A stretch of DNA of 64,000 nucleotides from contig JABDCF010000002.1 of assembly GCA_013288235.1 (NCBI GenBank), forward strand, positions 1 through 64,000, written 5' to 3'. Under the pieces are notes generated by a model. The model ran no database searches and was not told where the DNA came from. It saw nothing but the letters and a program-made list of their open reading frames with translations. This document shows, one piece after another, positions 8,429 to 15,881 of this stretch. The DNA is from Bacteroidota bacterium (GTDB taxonomy: Bacteria; Bacteroidota; Bacteroidia; Sphingobacteriales; Sphingobacteriaceae). The stretch's first letter is position 1. Each line of letters begins with the position of its first letter. Both the position numbers and the translations under genes were made by a program.

Positions 8429-8701
8429 TCATACCCTGTTCCGTAAAACCCGCATTTCTTCCTGCATTTGTTCAACGCGCTCCAGTAAATGGGTAATAGC
8501 CTCAATTCCTGCAATATTTATTTCCAGTTCATGGTGCAAACGGATCATTCTTTCCAGCTTTTGCAGATCACTTTCAGGTATATAGGTAGCTTTATCAACA
8601 ACCCTTAATTCCACCAATCCGGCTTCTTGTAAGGAAGTTATAAATGTATATTCCACCTCATGATAGGTGCATATATCTGTCGTTGCTATCAGGTTAGTCA
8701 T
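8429..8701 (-). CDS. cbpM: Chaperone modulator CbpM-like protein
   Basis: Small MerR-like protein of 90 residues (TYHEVEYTFITSLQEAGLVEL, then a C-terminal coiled coil), matching the CbpM family, which in E. coli binds the J-domain of CbpA and inhibits it. It lies immediately downstream of a CbpA-type DnaJ gene on the same strand, the usual arrangement. A Leu/Glu-rich C-terminal helix (about 50-88) fits dimerisation. Confidence 0.82.
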   Translation of the reverse strand: MTNLIATTDICTYHEVEYTFITSLQEAGLVELRVVDKATYIPESDLQKLERMIRLHHELEINIAGIEAITHLLERVEQMQEEMRVLRNRV

Positions 8702-8737
8702 TGGTCATCGAATTATTGGTTATTTGTATATACTCAT

Positions 8738-8788
8738 TTTTCTTCTTTCGGTCTTTACTGACTTTCGGTCTTTCGGACTACTTCCAAT
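8738..8788. repeat. CTTTCGGTC tandem words
   Basis: Several copies of CTTTCGGTCTTT / CTTTCGGAC between cbpM-like and cbpA-like genes. Locally amplified words as seen at other gaps, here without a clear complementary arm. Confidence 0.55.
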
Positions 8789-8789
8789 C

Positions 8790-9695
8790 TCACATTGCCC
8801 GCAGTTCTTCAAACAGTTTTTTCTGTTTTTCGGTAAGATTGGTAGGTATGTTGATGTCATAAGTTATATAAAGATCGCCAAACTCATTTTCCTTTTTATA
8901 AACAGGCATGCCTTTGCCTTTCAATTTAACCTTGGTCCCGTTTTGGGTTTCGGATTTTACTTTAATTTTTACTTTACCATTCAACGTGTCAACGGTTACT
9001 TCGCCGCCAAGTACTGCAGTGTAAAGGTCAAGTTTAACAGTACCATAAAGATCGCTGCCATCCCGTTTAAAGTTGGTGTCGTTGGCAATTGAAAAAGCTA
9101 TATAAAGATCGCCGGCTGGGCCGCCATTTACGCCCGGGCCACCATGACCGGCAATTTTTATCGTTTGGCCATTTTCAACACCCGCCGGTATCGTTATTCT
9201 TATATTTTTGCCATTAACTGTAAGCGTCTGTTTATGGGTTTCGGCCACGGCTTTTAAAGTGAGCTGTAGCTCGGCATTATAATCCTGCCCGCGATATTTA
9301 GCCTGCCTGCCGCCCGATGATCCGGCCCCCTGCCCAAACATGGATTGAAAGAAATCGGAGAAATCATCACCGCCAAAACCCTCAAAACTTGAAGCATGGG
9401 CGCCAGAGTACGCCCCATGTTGTTGCCTGTTTTGCTTTTGCTGCCGTTCATATTCCGCATATTCTTCTCCTCGCTGCCAGTTTTCGCCATATTGGTCATA
9501 CTTTTTCCTTTTCTCAGGGTCACTCAATACTTCATTGGCTTCATTCAGTTGCTGAAATTTTTTATTGGCCTCTGCATCATTAGGATTGAGATCGGGATGG
9601 TATTTACGGGCAAGCTTGCGGTATGCACTTTTTATATCCTTGTCAGATGCGTTTTTCGGGATGCCTAATGTTTGATAATAATCAATAAATGCCAT
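8790..9695 (-). CDS. cbpA: DnaJ-type curved-DNA-binding chaperone (CbpA-like)
   Basis: J-domain protein of 301 residues. The N-terminal J domain (about 1-70) has the HPD motif in [10 protein letters not shown], followed by a Gly/Ser/Gln-rich linker ([20 protein letters not shown]) and a DnaJ C-terminal substrate-binding region (about 130-295). The zinc-finger CxxCxGxG repeats are absent, which fits CbpA rather than DnaJ. ATG 9695 ([11 protein letters not shown]) is preferred over the TTG at 9713. It is paired with cbpM downstream. Confidence 0.9.
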   Translation of the reverse strand: MAFIDYYQTLGIPKNASDKDIKSAYRKLARKYHPDLNPNDAEANKKFQQLNEANEVLSDPEKRKKYDQYGENWQRGEEYAEYERQQKQNRQQHGAYSGAHASSFEGFGGDDFSDFFQSMFGQGAGSSGGRQAKYRGQDYNAELQLTLKAVAETHKQTLTVNGKNIRITIPAGVENGQTIKIAGHGGPGVNGGPAGDLYIAFSIANDTNFKRDGSDLYGTVKLDLYTAVLGGEVTVDTLNGKVKIKVKSETQNGTKVKLKGKGMPVYKKENEFGDLYITYDINIPTNLTEKQKKLFEELRAM

Positions 9696-9883
9696 AGTTA
9701 ATTCGTTATACAACCGCTAATAAGTTTAACCTTAATAACATCTATTAGTTTTTGTGTGATAAAAAACGTTGTTTTAACAGTTGAATAAAGCTACTAAAAT
9801 AAAGGCCATAAAGCATCCTGTCCATTAAAGTTTTCAATAAAATATTTATCTTTCGCAACAGCAATTAAACATATTTTTACCGA

Positions 9884-10219
9884 ATGGACACATCGATATT
9901 TCACCGCTTTAGCGATATAGACACTAAAGAAATAGCGCCCGGCTTTTTCTCAAAATTAATTCACACCGATACCAATACTATAAATTTTATCGAGGTAAAA
10001 GCGGGTAATTCGGTACTGCGTCACCGGCATGTAAACGAGCAGTGTTCCTTTGTTATTGAGGGTAAGTTTGAGCTTACTGTTAACGATATCCCCCAATTAC
10101 TTGACACGGGTTTATTCGCGGTCATCCCGCCCAACGTATGGCATGGCGGCATTGCAATTACCGATTGTAAGCTAATAGATATTTTTAGCCCGGCTAGAGA
10201 AGATTATAAGCTGCTATAA
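9884..10219 (+). CDS. Cupin-domain protein
   Basis: Single-domain cupin of 111 residues. The first metal-binding motif is seen in SVLRHRHVNEQCSFVIEG (two His and a Glu-like position) and the second in IPPNVWHGG. The reaction or ligand cannot be assigned from the sequence. It stands alone, upstream of the two convergent His-rich peptide genes. Confidence 0.85.
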   Translation: MDTSIFHRFSDIDTKEIAPGFFSKLIHTDTNTINFIEVKAGNSVLRHRHVNEQCSFVIEGKFELTVNDIPQLLDTGLFAVIPPNVWHGGIAITDCKLIDIFSPAREDYKLL

Positions 10220-10287
10220 AAGGTTCAGGAGGTGTTTATAGCTGCGGCCAACCGGCACTGCTATACGACCAAGGTATATCTTTATAC

Positions 10288-10324
10288 AAAAACAGCCTTG
10301 CTAAAGATAGCAAGGCTGTTTTTA
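10288..10324. terminator. Hairpin terminator after His-rich peptide gene
   Basis: The inverted repeat AACAGCCTTGCTA / TAGCAAGGCTGTT with a short loop is flanked by A-run and T-run, so it can act on both strands. It lies 4 bases past the stop of the minus-strand peptide gene and also downstream of the cupin gene. Confidence 0.75.
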
Positions 10325-10327
10325 TGT

Positions 10328-10483
10328 TTAATGACGATCACCATCGTGATGGTGACGCCAATGATGATGACGATGATGGTAATGGCCGCCAACTCTTGCC
10401 TGTACTACAACCTGCTGGGCCATAGCGCTACCGAAAGTGAATACGGTAAGCATAACAATTAAAAACGCTTTTAAATACTTCAT
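10328..10483 (-). CDS. Small exported His-rich peptide (51 aa), copy 1
   Basis: Too short for the ORF track. ATG at 10483 to TAA at 10328, 51 residues: signal peptide MKYLKAFLIVMLTVFTFGSAMAQ, then a short linker and a tail dominated by histidine, tryptophan, arginine and aspartate (GGHYHHRHHHWRHHHDGD). The mature part, about 29 residues, looks able to bind metal ions in the periplasm. A paralogue with the same signal peptide lies just upstream. Own hairpin terminator. No family recognised. Confidence 0.6.
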   Translation of the reverse strand: MKYLKAFLIVMLTVFTFGSAMAQQVVVQARVGGHYHHRHHHWRHHHDGDRH

Positions 10484-10652
10484 GATTTTTGTTTTATAAA
10501 GACTTTGATTTTCACTAAATGAAAATTATTTCTTTGTTTATTATTAAACCATGGATTCATGAAAATGTTTGGCTAATTAAAAATTATCAATTAAATAAAT
10601 TTATCTTATATTTTTTTGGCTTTAAATCACATAACAAGTTTGTAGTTAAAGT

Positions 10653-10686
10653 AAACAGCCCTGCTAAATTTAGCAAGGCCGTTTAT
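10653..10686. terminator. Hairpin terminator after second His-rich peptide gene
   Basis: TGCTAAATTTAGCA palindrome with imperfect CAGCCC/AGGCCG flanks and a T-rich end on each strand; close relative of the hairpin at 10288, so gene and terminator seem to have been duplicated as a unit. Confidence 0.65.
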
Positions 10687-10689
10687 TTT

Positions 10690-10818
10690 CTAATGGCGAT
10701 GCCAATGACGACGATGCCAATGGCGATGGTGCCAGTGGTGATGAACAGGCTGCGCCATAGCGCTGCCGAAAGTAACTACAGTAATTATTACTACTAACAA
10801 TGCTTTTAAGTATTTCAT
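10690..10818 (-). CDS. Small exported His-rich peptide (42 aa), copy 2
   Basis: Too short for the ORF track. ATG at 10818 to TAG at 10690, 42 residues. The signal peptide MKYLKALLVVIITVVTFGSAMAQ is nearly that of copy 1, and the mature part is a 19-residue His/Trp/Arg string (HHHWHHRHWHRRHWHRH) with an apparent HWH(H)R repeat. Predicted metal-binding or polyanion-binding periplasmic peptide; function unknown. It is followed by a hairpin like that of copy 1. Confidence 0.58.
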   Translation of the reverse strand: MKYLKALLVVIITVVTFGSAMAQPVHHHWHHRHWHRRHWHRH

Positions 10819-10891
10819 AGCTTCAGTTTTTAAATTGTTCCTAATCACTTTTCATATAATTAAACTTCAAATTTTCAAAAAGGTTTAAAAA

Positions 10892-10998
10892 AATTGGTTG
10901 ATTAAGTTGATTAAGTGAGTGGTTGATTGGGTTGTGGAAGATAGGCAGTTGGCTAACCGCCATCGAACTTAATCAACCCAATCAACGTAATCAACCAT
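10892..10998. repeat. TTGATT-word intergenic inverted repeat
   Basis: Left arm GTTGATTAAGTTGATTAAG plus GAGTGGTTGATTGGGTTG, a loop of about 30 bases, then the complementary CTTAATCAACCCAATCAACGTAATCAACC arm. It lies between the divergent His-rich peptide gene and the GNAT gene. Confidence 0.8.
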
Positions 10999-11007
10999 TA
11001 ACTTTCC

Positions 11008-11038
11008 TTTGTATTAAATTTCAAAAAGTTTAGGTTTG
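11008..11038 (+). promoter_or_regulatory. Promoter with TTTG and TAGGTTTG elements
   Basis: TTTG at 11008-11011 and TAGGTTTG at 11031-11038 are separated by 19 bases and match the Bacteroidota -33/-7 pattern. The start codon of the GNAT gene lies 20 bases downstream. Confidence 0.6.
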
Positions 11039-11058
11039 TATTTTCCTGAAAGTAACTT

Positions 11059-11565
11059 ATGTCTATTACAAAAGCTTCCGCGTCCGACGTTCCCGAACTT
11101 AACAAATTAATAAACTCCGCTTATCGTGGTGAAACATCAAAAAAAGGATGGACAACAGAGGCCCACCTGCTTGATGGTATAAGAATTGACGAGCCAACGA
11201 TTTACAAATATCTTGATGACACAAATATCATCATCCTAAAAAACACAGATGAGGGGCAAATAACCGGGAGCGTTTATTTAGAAGTAAGGGGCGAGAAATT
11301 ATATGTTGGCATGTTCAGCGTATCGCCGCTGGTGCAAAATAAAGGTATTGGCCGGGAATTGTTGTTTGCAGCCGAAACCTATGCAAAACAACTAAACTGC
11401 CATACTTTAACGATGACCGTAATTAGTACGAGGCTCGAGCTTATCAGCTGGTACGAACGGCGCGGCTTTAAAGCAACCGGCGAGATTGAGCCTTTTCATG
11501 ATGGTACAAAATTCGGCATCCCGAAAGCGCACATTGAACTAATCGTGTTGGAAAAAAGTGTGTAA
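11059..11565 (+). CDS. GNAT family N-acetyltransferase
   Basis: GNAT acetyltransferase of 168 residues that should transfer an acetyl group from acetyl-CoA. The acetyl-CoA pyrophosphate-binding motif is visible in VSPLVQNKGIGRELL (Q/RxxGxG/A type), preceded by the beta-4 strand LYVGMFSV and followed by the WYERRGF segment of motif B. The acceptor is unknown. A good promoter lies just upstream. Confidence 0.88.
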   Translation: MSITKASASDVPELNKLINSAYRGETSKKGWTTEAHLLDGIRIDEPTIYKYLDDTNIIILKNTDEGQITGSVYLEVRGEKLYVGMFSVSPLVQNKGIGRELLFAAETYAKQLNCHTLTMTVISTRLELISWYERRGFKATGEIEPFHDGTKFGIPKAHIELIVLEKSV

Positions 11566-11663
11566 GTTTAAATAAGCAATTTTTTAAAAAAGGTGCCGGA
11601 ATGGTGCAACCTTCCCAAAATATTGTCGTCTAATAATCAAAATGATCTTAAGACCGATATTAG

Positions 11664-12023
11664 ATGGAAGAACTACAGCCACAATTAAGAACATTTATTG
11701 TTGAGTACTGCACAAAGTACAAGATAAGGGAAGTAGATCCGTACGCCCTGAGCCTTGATACCAGTATTGACCTTGACCTGGATATTTTTGACATTGAGAT
11801 AGATCTTTTTATAGCTGAATTTGCCGAAAAATTCCACATCGACCAATCAAAATTCAGTTGGTATAAATATGGTTATCCAACGGGCTCGGCAAGTGTAAAA
11901 CTTATAAAAACGATATTTGGTTATCAAAGGCCATGGGTAAAACGATTATCGAGCCGTATTTATAAGCCAAAGTTCAAAGTGGCTAACTTGCAGGATGCCG
12001 TAAGAACAGGCAAGTTGTTATAA
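11664..12023 (+). CDS. DUF1493 family protein
   Basis: Acidic protein of 119 residues resembling DUF1493, a family sometimes annotated as acyl-carrier-like. The acidic first half (SIDLDLDIFDIEIDLFIAEFAEKF) resembles the D-L-x-D helix of that family, and no clear DSL phosphopantetheine site is visible. Function unknown. The following gap holds a strongly folding inverted repeat. Confidence 0.7.
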   Translation: MEELQPQLRTFIVEYCTKYKIREVDPYALSLDTSIDLDLDIFDIEIDLFIAEFAEKFHIDQSKFSWYKYGYPTGSASVKLIKTIFGYQRPWVKRLSSRIYKPKFKVANLQDAVRTGKLL

Positions 12024-12024
12024 G

Positions 12025-12121
12025 ACCACGGCGGGGTATGAGGCTATCTTTGAAGTTTAAAATGTGTGGTCAGCTTGCAACAGTCTGCATCTTAGAAGGT
12101 AGCTGAGTACCCCGCTGTGGT
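12025..12121. ncRNA. Candidate structured RNA or complex terminator
   Basis: The gap after the DUF1493 gene can form a long hairpin: a 14-bp GC-rich closing stem (ACCACGGCGGGGTA with TACCCCGCTGTGGT, one G-U pair), a small internal loop, a second stem of about 10 bp (GGCTATCTTT with GGAAGGTAGCT-type arm, some G-U) and a 43-base apical region. Total about 97 bases. It does not show the conserved SRP or 6S features I know. It may be a small RNA or an elaborate terminator; the strand is undecided. Confidence 0.4.
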
Positions 12122-12126
12122 TATTT

Positions 12127-12197
12127 CGGATTTCGGATGCCATTTTGATTTCGGATTTAAAGAAATTTCCAAAAATAAATCCGAAATCACAAATCCG
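12127..12197. repeat. TTTCGGATTT-word inverted repeat overlapping a stop codon
   Basis: TTTCGGATTTCGGAT and GATTTCGGATTT on one arm, AAATCCGAAATCACAAATCC on the other. The second arm runs into the PspC gene and supplies its last codons and stop. Confidence 0.7.
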
Positions 12198-12408
12198 TTA
12201 CCCTTGTGTGTACGCGTTTTACGTAGTTACGTATATCAAGCACAATACCGGCGAAAATGTAGAATATAAGCGGGAAACCCACTGCCAGGAATGAAGAATA
12301 AATAAAAAACAACCTGATCTTGCTGATAGAAACATTAAATTTTTCGCCCAGATAGGTGCAAACCCCAAATGAGTATCTTTCAAAAAAAGTTAATATCCTT
12401 TGCAACAT
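12187..12408 (-). CDS. PspC-domain protein
   Basis: Small membrane protein of 73 residues with the PspC pattern: an FGVCTYLGEKFNVS start, then one long hydrophobic segment (about 31-58) and a basic end. PspC proteins are linked to envelope-stress responses. It starts 1 base after the stop of the DUF2851 gene, so both are probably translated from one message. Its last codons and stop lie within an intergenic repeat arm. Confidence 0.82.
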   Translation of the reverse strand: MLQRILTFFERYSFGVCTYLGEKFNVSISKIRLFFIYSSFLAVGFPLIFYIFAGIVLDIRNYVKRVHTRVTDL

Positions 12409-12409
12409 G

Positions 12410-13696
12410 TTATGCCAATTTTAGTATCTTATTTCCAACGCCGCATTGCAGGCATTTCTTATGATTACAATAGTTATTTTTTAGCTCCAGCAGGGCCTGC
12501 GACTCAAATGCCGTCTTAATTTTCACCCCTAAGTTAGTAAAATCTTTAACAATTTTATTGTTTTCGTTTGGTATATGTTCTAACAACTGCAAACTACGGT
12601 TAATGTAATGCTGTATCTGGTTGTGTTTACCATAGCTAAACAAAAACAATACCAACGTATTTAATAACAAAATATCCACAGAAGCCTGCCCAAGATTTTT
12701 TTCAGAAGGTGCCGACTTAACATCAAAGCGGTAATGATCTTCCCAATAAGGGTTAACCTTTATCTCTGTAAATAAACCTCTTAACCCTTTTACGTCTTTT
12801 ATCTCCAACAGTTTTGAAAATAAATGATTTGACCGAACCACCAGCGCCGCAAATTGTGCCAGCCTTACGGTCGGGAAATTTTGCGGGCGCAGGCGCATAA
12901 ACTTCCATAAATGATTTTCTACAGGAATTAATTTATATTTCTTTTGCAGGAAATCATATTCCTTTTTTAGCTTTTGCGGATATTCATCAACCACATCATC
13001 TTTCAAAAAACCAGCTTGCCCGAATATAAGCGCCTCAATTTGCAAGGGGTTATTTTTATGCTTTGCCAGGATATTTTGCGGTAACGACTTAGCCAGCAAC
13101 TCAAATGGCAGTGCGTTTGTTTTAAAGCCGAAGTTGGCAGCTAAAAACTGGTAAAAAGTCTCTTCCCAATCGCCACGGTTTTTATCAAGGGCTGCGGTAA
13201 CTGATGCCGAACGTTTCTCCAATCGCTCAATTAAAACCCTTGTTAGCCAATTATGCAAGGTAATATCATCAACCGATGCAATATTCGCTTCGCAGGGGAT
13301 AACAGTTTGATTACCAAAGATAAGGTTGTGATAACGGTTATAAAGGTCATCAGGAATACGGTTTTGCAACTCAAGCGTTGGTACGCGGCGGCCATTAGAG
13401 AGCATCAATGGTTCATCATCGCGATACACTACATGCAGTATAACATTATCATAAGCGTTATCGGCAGTATGTCCATGTTTTTGCCAATCGGATGAGGAGA
13501 GGTGTACCTCCACATTCCCGGCCCAAACGGTATCCCCTATCCTGATCCTCGCGTTTTGAAAATCAGGCCCCGAATCGGAATTATGCACCCCTGCCGAAAA
13601 AACTTCAAGTTCTTCACCATCATTGGTTTGCAAATTCATCCTGTCAAACAGCCGGAACTTCCAAACGTAATGCAAAAAGTCTTCGGGGAAAAGCAT
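12410..13696 (-). CDS. DUF2851 family protein
   Basis: Protein of 428 residues matching DUF2851, a Bacteroidota family of unknown function. Typical N-terminal segments are LHYVWKFRLFDRMNLQT and SGPDFQNARIRIGDTVWAGNVEVH; the C-terminus ends in a Cys/His group (NYCNHKKCLQCGVGN) that may bind a metal. No signal peptide. It begins an operon with the pspC-like gene. Confidence 0.88.
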   Translation of the reverse strand: MLFPEDFLHYVWKFRLFDRMNLQTNDGEELEVFSAGVHNSDSGPDFQNARIRIGDTVWAGNVEVHLSSSDWQKHGHTADNAYDNVILHVVYRDDEPLMLSNGRRVPTLELQNRIPDDLYNRYHNLIFGNQTVIPCEANIASVDDITLHNWLTRVLIERLEKRSASVTAALDKNRGDWEETFYQFLAANFGFKTNALPFELLAKSLPQNILAKHKNNPLQIEALIFGQAGFLKDDVVDEYPQKLKKEYDFLQKKYKLIPVENHLWKFMRLRPQNFPTVRLAQFAALVVRSNHLFSKLLEIKDVKGLRGLFTEIKVNPYWEDHYRFDVKSAPSEKNLGQASVDILLLNTLVLFLFSYGKHNQIQHYINRSLQLLEHIPNENNKIVKDFTNLGVKIKTAFESQALLELKNNYCNHKKCLQCGVGNKILKLA

Positions 13697-13700
13697 GTTT

Positions 13701-13832
13701 TAGTTGATTGAGTGAGTGGTTGATTAGGTTGATTTAGTTGTTGAAATATACGATACAAGTTAAAGAGTTTAACTCAAATATAAAAGGCTTAATAAAACTA
13801 CTCACCTAATCAACTCAATAAACTTATTCAAC
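13701..13832. repeat. TTGATT-word inverted repeat overlapping a stop codon
   Basis: Left arm AGTTGATTGAGTGAGTGG, TTGATTAGGTTGATTTAG; right arm ACTCACCTAATCAACTC and AACTTATTCAACC about 60 bases on. The right arm provides the TGA stop of the Gfo/Idh/MocA gene, and the left arm touches the DUF2851 start. Confidence 0.78.
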
Positions 13833-14937
13833 CAATTTTCTCCCATTTCCCCGAGTCAAGGCTTTTGTAAATAGCATCAACTACCTTCATATCTTTCAGG
13901 CCTTCTTCGCCGGGTACGCGTGTGGGTTTGTTTTGGGTTACACAATTTGCGAAGTCGTCCATTTGGGCTGCCTGCTGTATAATTTGCGGGAATGGCATTT
14001 GCTTGCCGTTTACGCTACCATCAATACCTCCGTAGCCAAAGGCCGGGCCGAGTTCAAATTTACCGTTTTCTTCTTCAACTTTCAGGTAACTCCAATTGTT
14101 ATTATAGCTTGATTTGCCCGTAGTTTTAAACCCACCCGGAAATTCAAGTTCCCAAAAAACGGTTTCATCAACCTCTTTAAAAAGTTCGGGTTTGGTTTTT
14201 TCTTGTGTGGCTTTAACGGCTATGGGCTCCTGCCCTAAAGTATAGCGTGTGCCCTGTATACTGTAAATGCCCATATCCATCAAGCCGCCGCCCCCCGCCA
14301 ATGCTTTTTTTAAGCGCCATGCATTCGGGTCGCCGCCATAGGTAAAACCGTTGCCAGTATCAATTTTAGTAACCTTGCCAAAAATGTGTTGCTGGCCAAG
14401 GCGCATTACCTCCATAGTATGCGGCTCAAAATGCAAGCGGTAACCAATAGAAAGCATACGATTTTCTTTTTTACACACGGCTATCATTTCTTCGCATTCC
14501 TTAGCATTCAATGCCATCGGTTTTTCACAAATTACGTGCTTGCCCGCTTTTGCCGCCCTTATGGTAAACTCCTTGTGCATGAATACAGGCAACACCACAT
14601 ATACAATATCTATATCGGGATTATGGGCTATCTCATCAAAATTTTGATAGTTATATATGTTCTTTTGCGGGATGTTGTAACGTTTGGACCATTCAACCGC
14701 TTTTGCAGGCGTACCGGTTACTATGCCGGCAAGGTAGCAGTTATTGGTATGCTGCAGCGCCGGCGCCAACTGCCCGAAGCTGTAATAACCCAATCCAACT
14801 AAAGCAATTCCTAACTTTTTACCGGGTTTTGAAGAAATGGCGGCCAGCGATGATAAAGCAGGGTTTAAAGCCAGCACCCCGGCAGCAAGCGAACCTGTTT
14901 TTATAAAACTCCGCCTCGAAAATTTATTTGATACCAT
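13828..14937 (-). CDS. Exported Gfo/Idh/MocA family oxidoreductase
   Basis: NAD(P)-dependent oxidoreductase of 369 residues. A twin-arginine-type signal (FSRRSFIKTG, then a hydrophobic stretch) precedes the Rossmann motif (IALVGLGYYSFGQLAP, about 44-60) and the EKPMALN segment (about 138-145) typical of Gfo/Idh/MocA proteins; the rest resembles glucose-fructose oxidoreductase. It probably acts on a sugar or sugar derivative in the periplasm with a tightly bound cofactor. Its TGA stop lies in an intergenic repeat. Confidence 0.88.
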   Translation of the reverse strand: MVSNKFSRRSFIKTGSLAAGVLALNPALSSLAAISSKPGKKLGIALVGLGYYSFGQLAPALQHTNNCYLAGIVTGTPAKAVEWSKRYNIPQKNIYNYQNFDEIAHNPDIDIVYVVLPVFMHKEFTIRAAKAGKHVICEKPMALNAKECEEMIAVCKKENRMLSIGYRLHFEPHTMEVMRLGQQHIFGKVTKIDTGNGFTYGGDPNAWRLKKALAGGGGLMDMGIYSIQGTRYTLGQEPIAVKATQEKTKPELFKEVDETVFWELEFPGGFKTTGKSSYNNNWSYLKVEEENGKFELGPAFGYGGIDGSVNGKQMPFPQIIQQAAQMDDFANCVTQNKPTRVPGEEGLKDMKVVDAIYKSLDSGKWEKIG

Positions 14938-15042
14938 GACGTGGAAAAATTGGTCACCTAAAATTAGCGATTTTTATCATGGTATGAAGTTTGGTTTTTA
15001 AAATAATGCCAAAAAAGGGCAAAGCATCGCCATTTAAAACAA

Positions 15043-15687
15043 TTACAGCAATTCCACCAACTCCTCAAAAGCGCTTATAGTAGCTATCTGCCCGCTCTCC
15101 ACTTTCCCAAAACCGTAATCAGCAAAAATAAACGGGACGCCGGCTTTTGTGGCTGAATCATAGTCGCCCATGGTATCGCCAATATAAACCGGGGTGTTTA
15201 GGTTATGGTCGTTTACAATATCTTTTATGTTTTCGGCCTTTGGGTTTCCTTTGGTGCCATAGCACTGGTGTCCGCTAAAATAATGCTCCATTTGGCTGGT
15301 GCGAAAAAAAACCTCGATATAGCCGCTCTGGCAATTGCTTACTATAAAGAGCTTGTATTTTTTGGCCAGGTAAGCCAGCGTTTCATCCAGGGCGGGATAA
15401 AGCTCGCCACCCTTTGTATGTAATATTTCGAGCTCGCTTTTGGCACAGATATTCATTAATTCGTCCCGCTTTTCCCTATCCAGGTAACCGAACATCGTAT
15501 CAAAAATAACATTGTAGGCCAGGCCTGTAACAGCCCGTATTTTTTCGCGCGTCATAGGTTCATCCACGTAGTCCACCTGGTTAACGGCATCCTGCCAGGC
15601 AAGGGCAACGTTGCCTGTGCTGTCCCAAAGGGTGCCATCGAGGTCAAAAATTATACTGTCGAATTTGTTTTTTAGCGAGGTGGCCAT
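15043..15687 (-). CDS. HAD-family hydrolase (phosphoglycolate-phosphatase-like)
   Basis: HAD hydrolase of 214 residues with motif I DLDGTLWDS (nucleophile Asp), motif II in FIVSNCQSGY, Lys of motif III in GTKGNPKAENI and motif IV in YIGDTMGDYDSATKAG. The cap region fits subfamily IA phosphatases such as phosphoglycolate or nucleotidase-type enzymes. Substrate unknown. Confidence 0.88.
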   Translation of the reverse strand: MATSLKNKFDSIIFDLDGTLWDSTGNVALAWQDAVNQVDYVDEPMTREKIRAVTGLAYNVIFDTMFGYLDREKRDELMNICAKSELEILHTKGGELYPALDETLAYLAKKYKLFIVSNCQSGYIEVFFRTSQMEHYFSGHQCYGTKGNPKAENIKDIVNDHNLNTPVYIGDTMGDYDSATKAGVPFIFADYGFGKVESGQIATISAFEELVELL

Positions 15688-15881
15688 ACTTATTGATATG
15701 GCGGCAAAAGTAACAGATTATTTTTTAGCTTTTGTTGCATTTATAAATTGAACTTACTTCCCCTTCGGGGGGCCAGCGGTCAACGGCTTTGTCATCGTTG
15801 CCTCACAAAAACCCTGTTACGCGTAAGTCAACTCGAATTTTGTTAATTTTACCTATATTTTTTAGTAAAAAAGGATATCTG

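Noticed and set aside
10232-10797. Plus-strand ORFs 10232-10462 and 10519-10797
   Set aside because: They are shadows of the two minus-strand His-rich peptide genes (Met-rich tracts from ATG/CAT runs).
12025-12121. Element as 6S or SRP RNA
   Set aside because: Length and the expected conserved loop or GGAA-type tetraloop region do not fit; kept only as a candidate structured RNA.
15789-15881. TTG at 15789 as start of the ABC exporter
   Set aside because: No ribosome site; TTG 15882 has a strong AAAAAAGGA site and gives a normal N-terminus.
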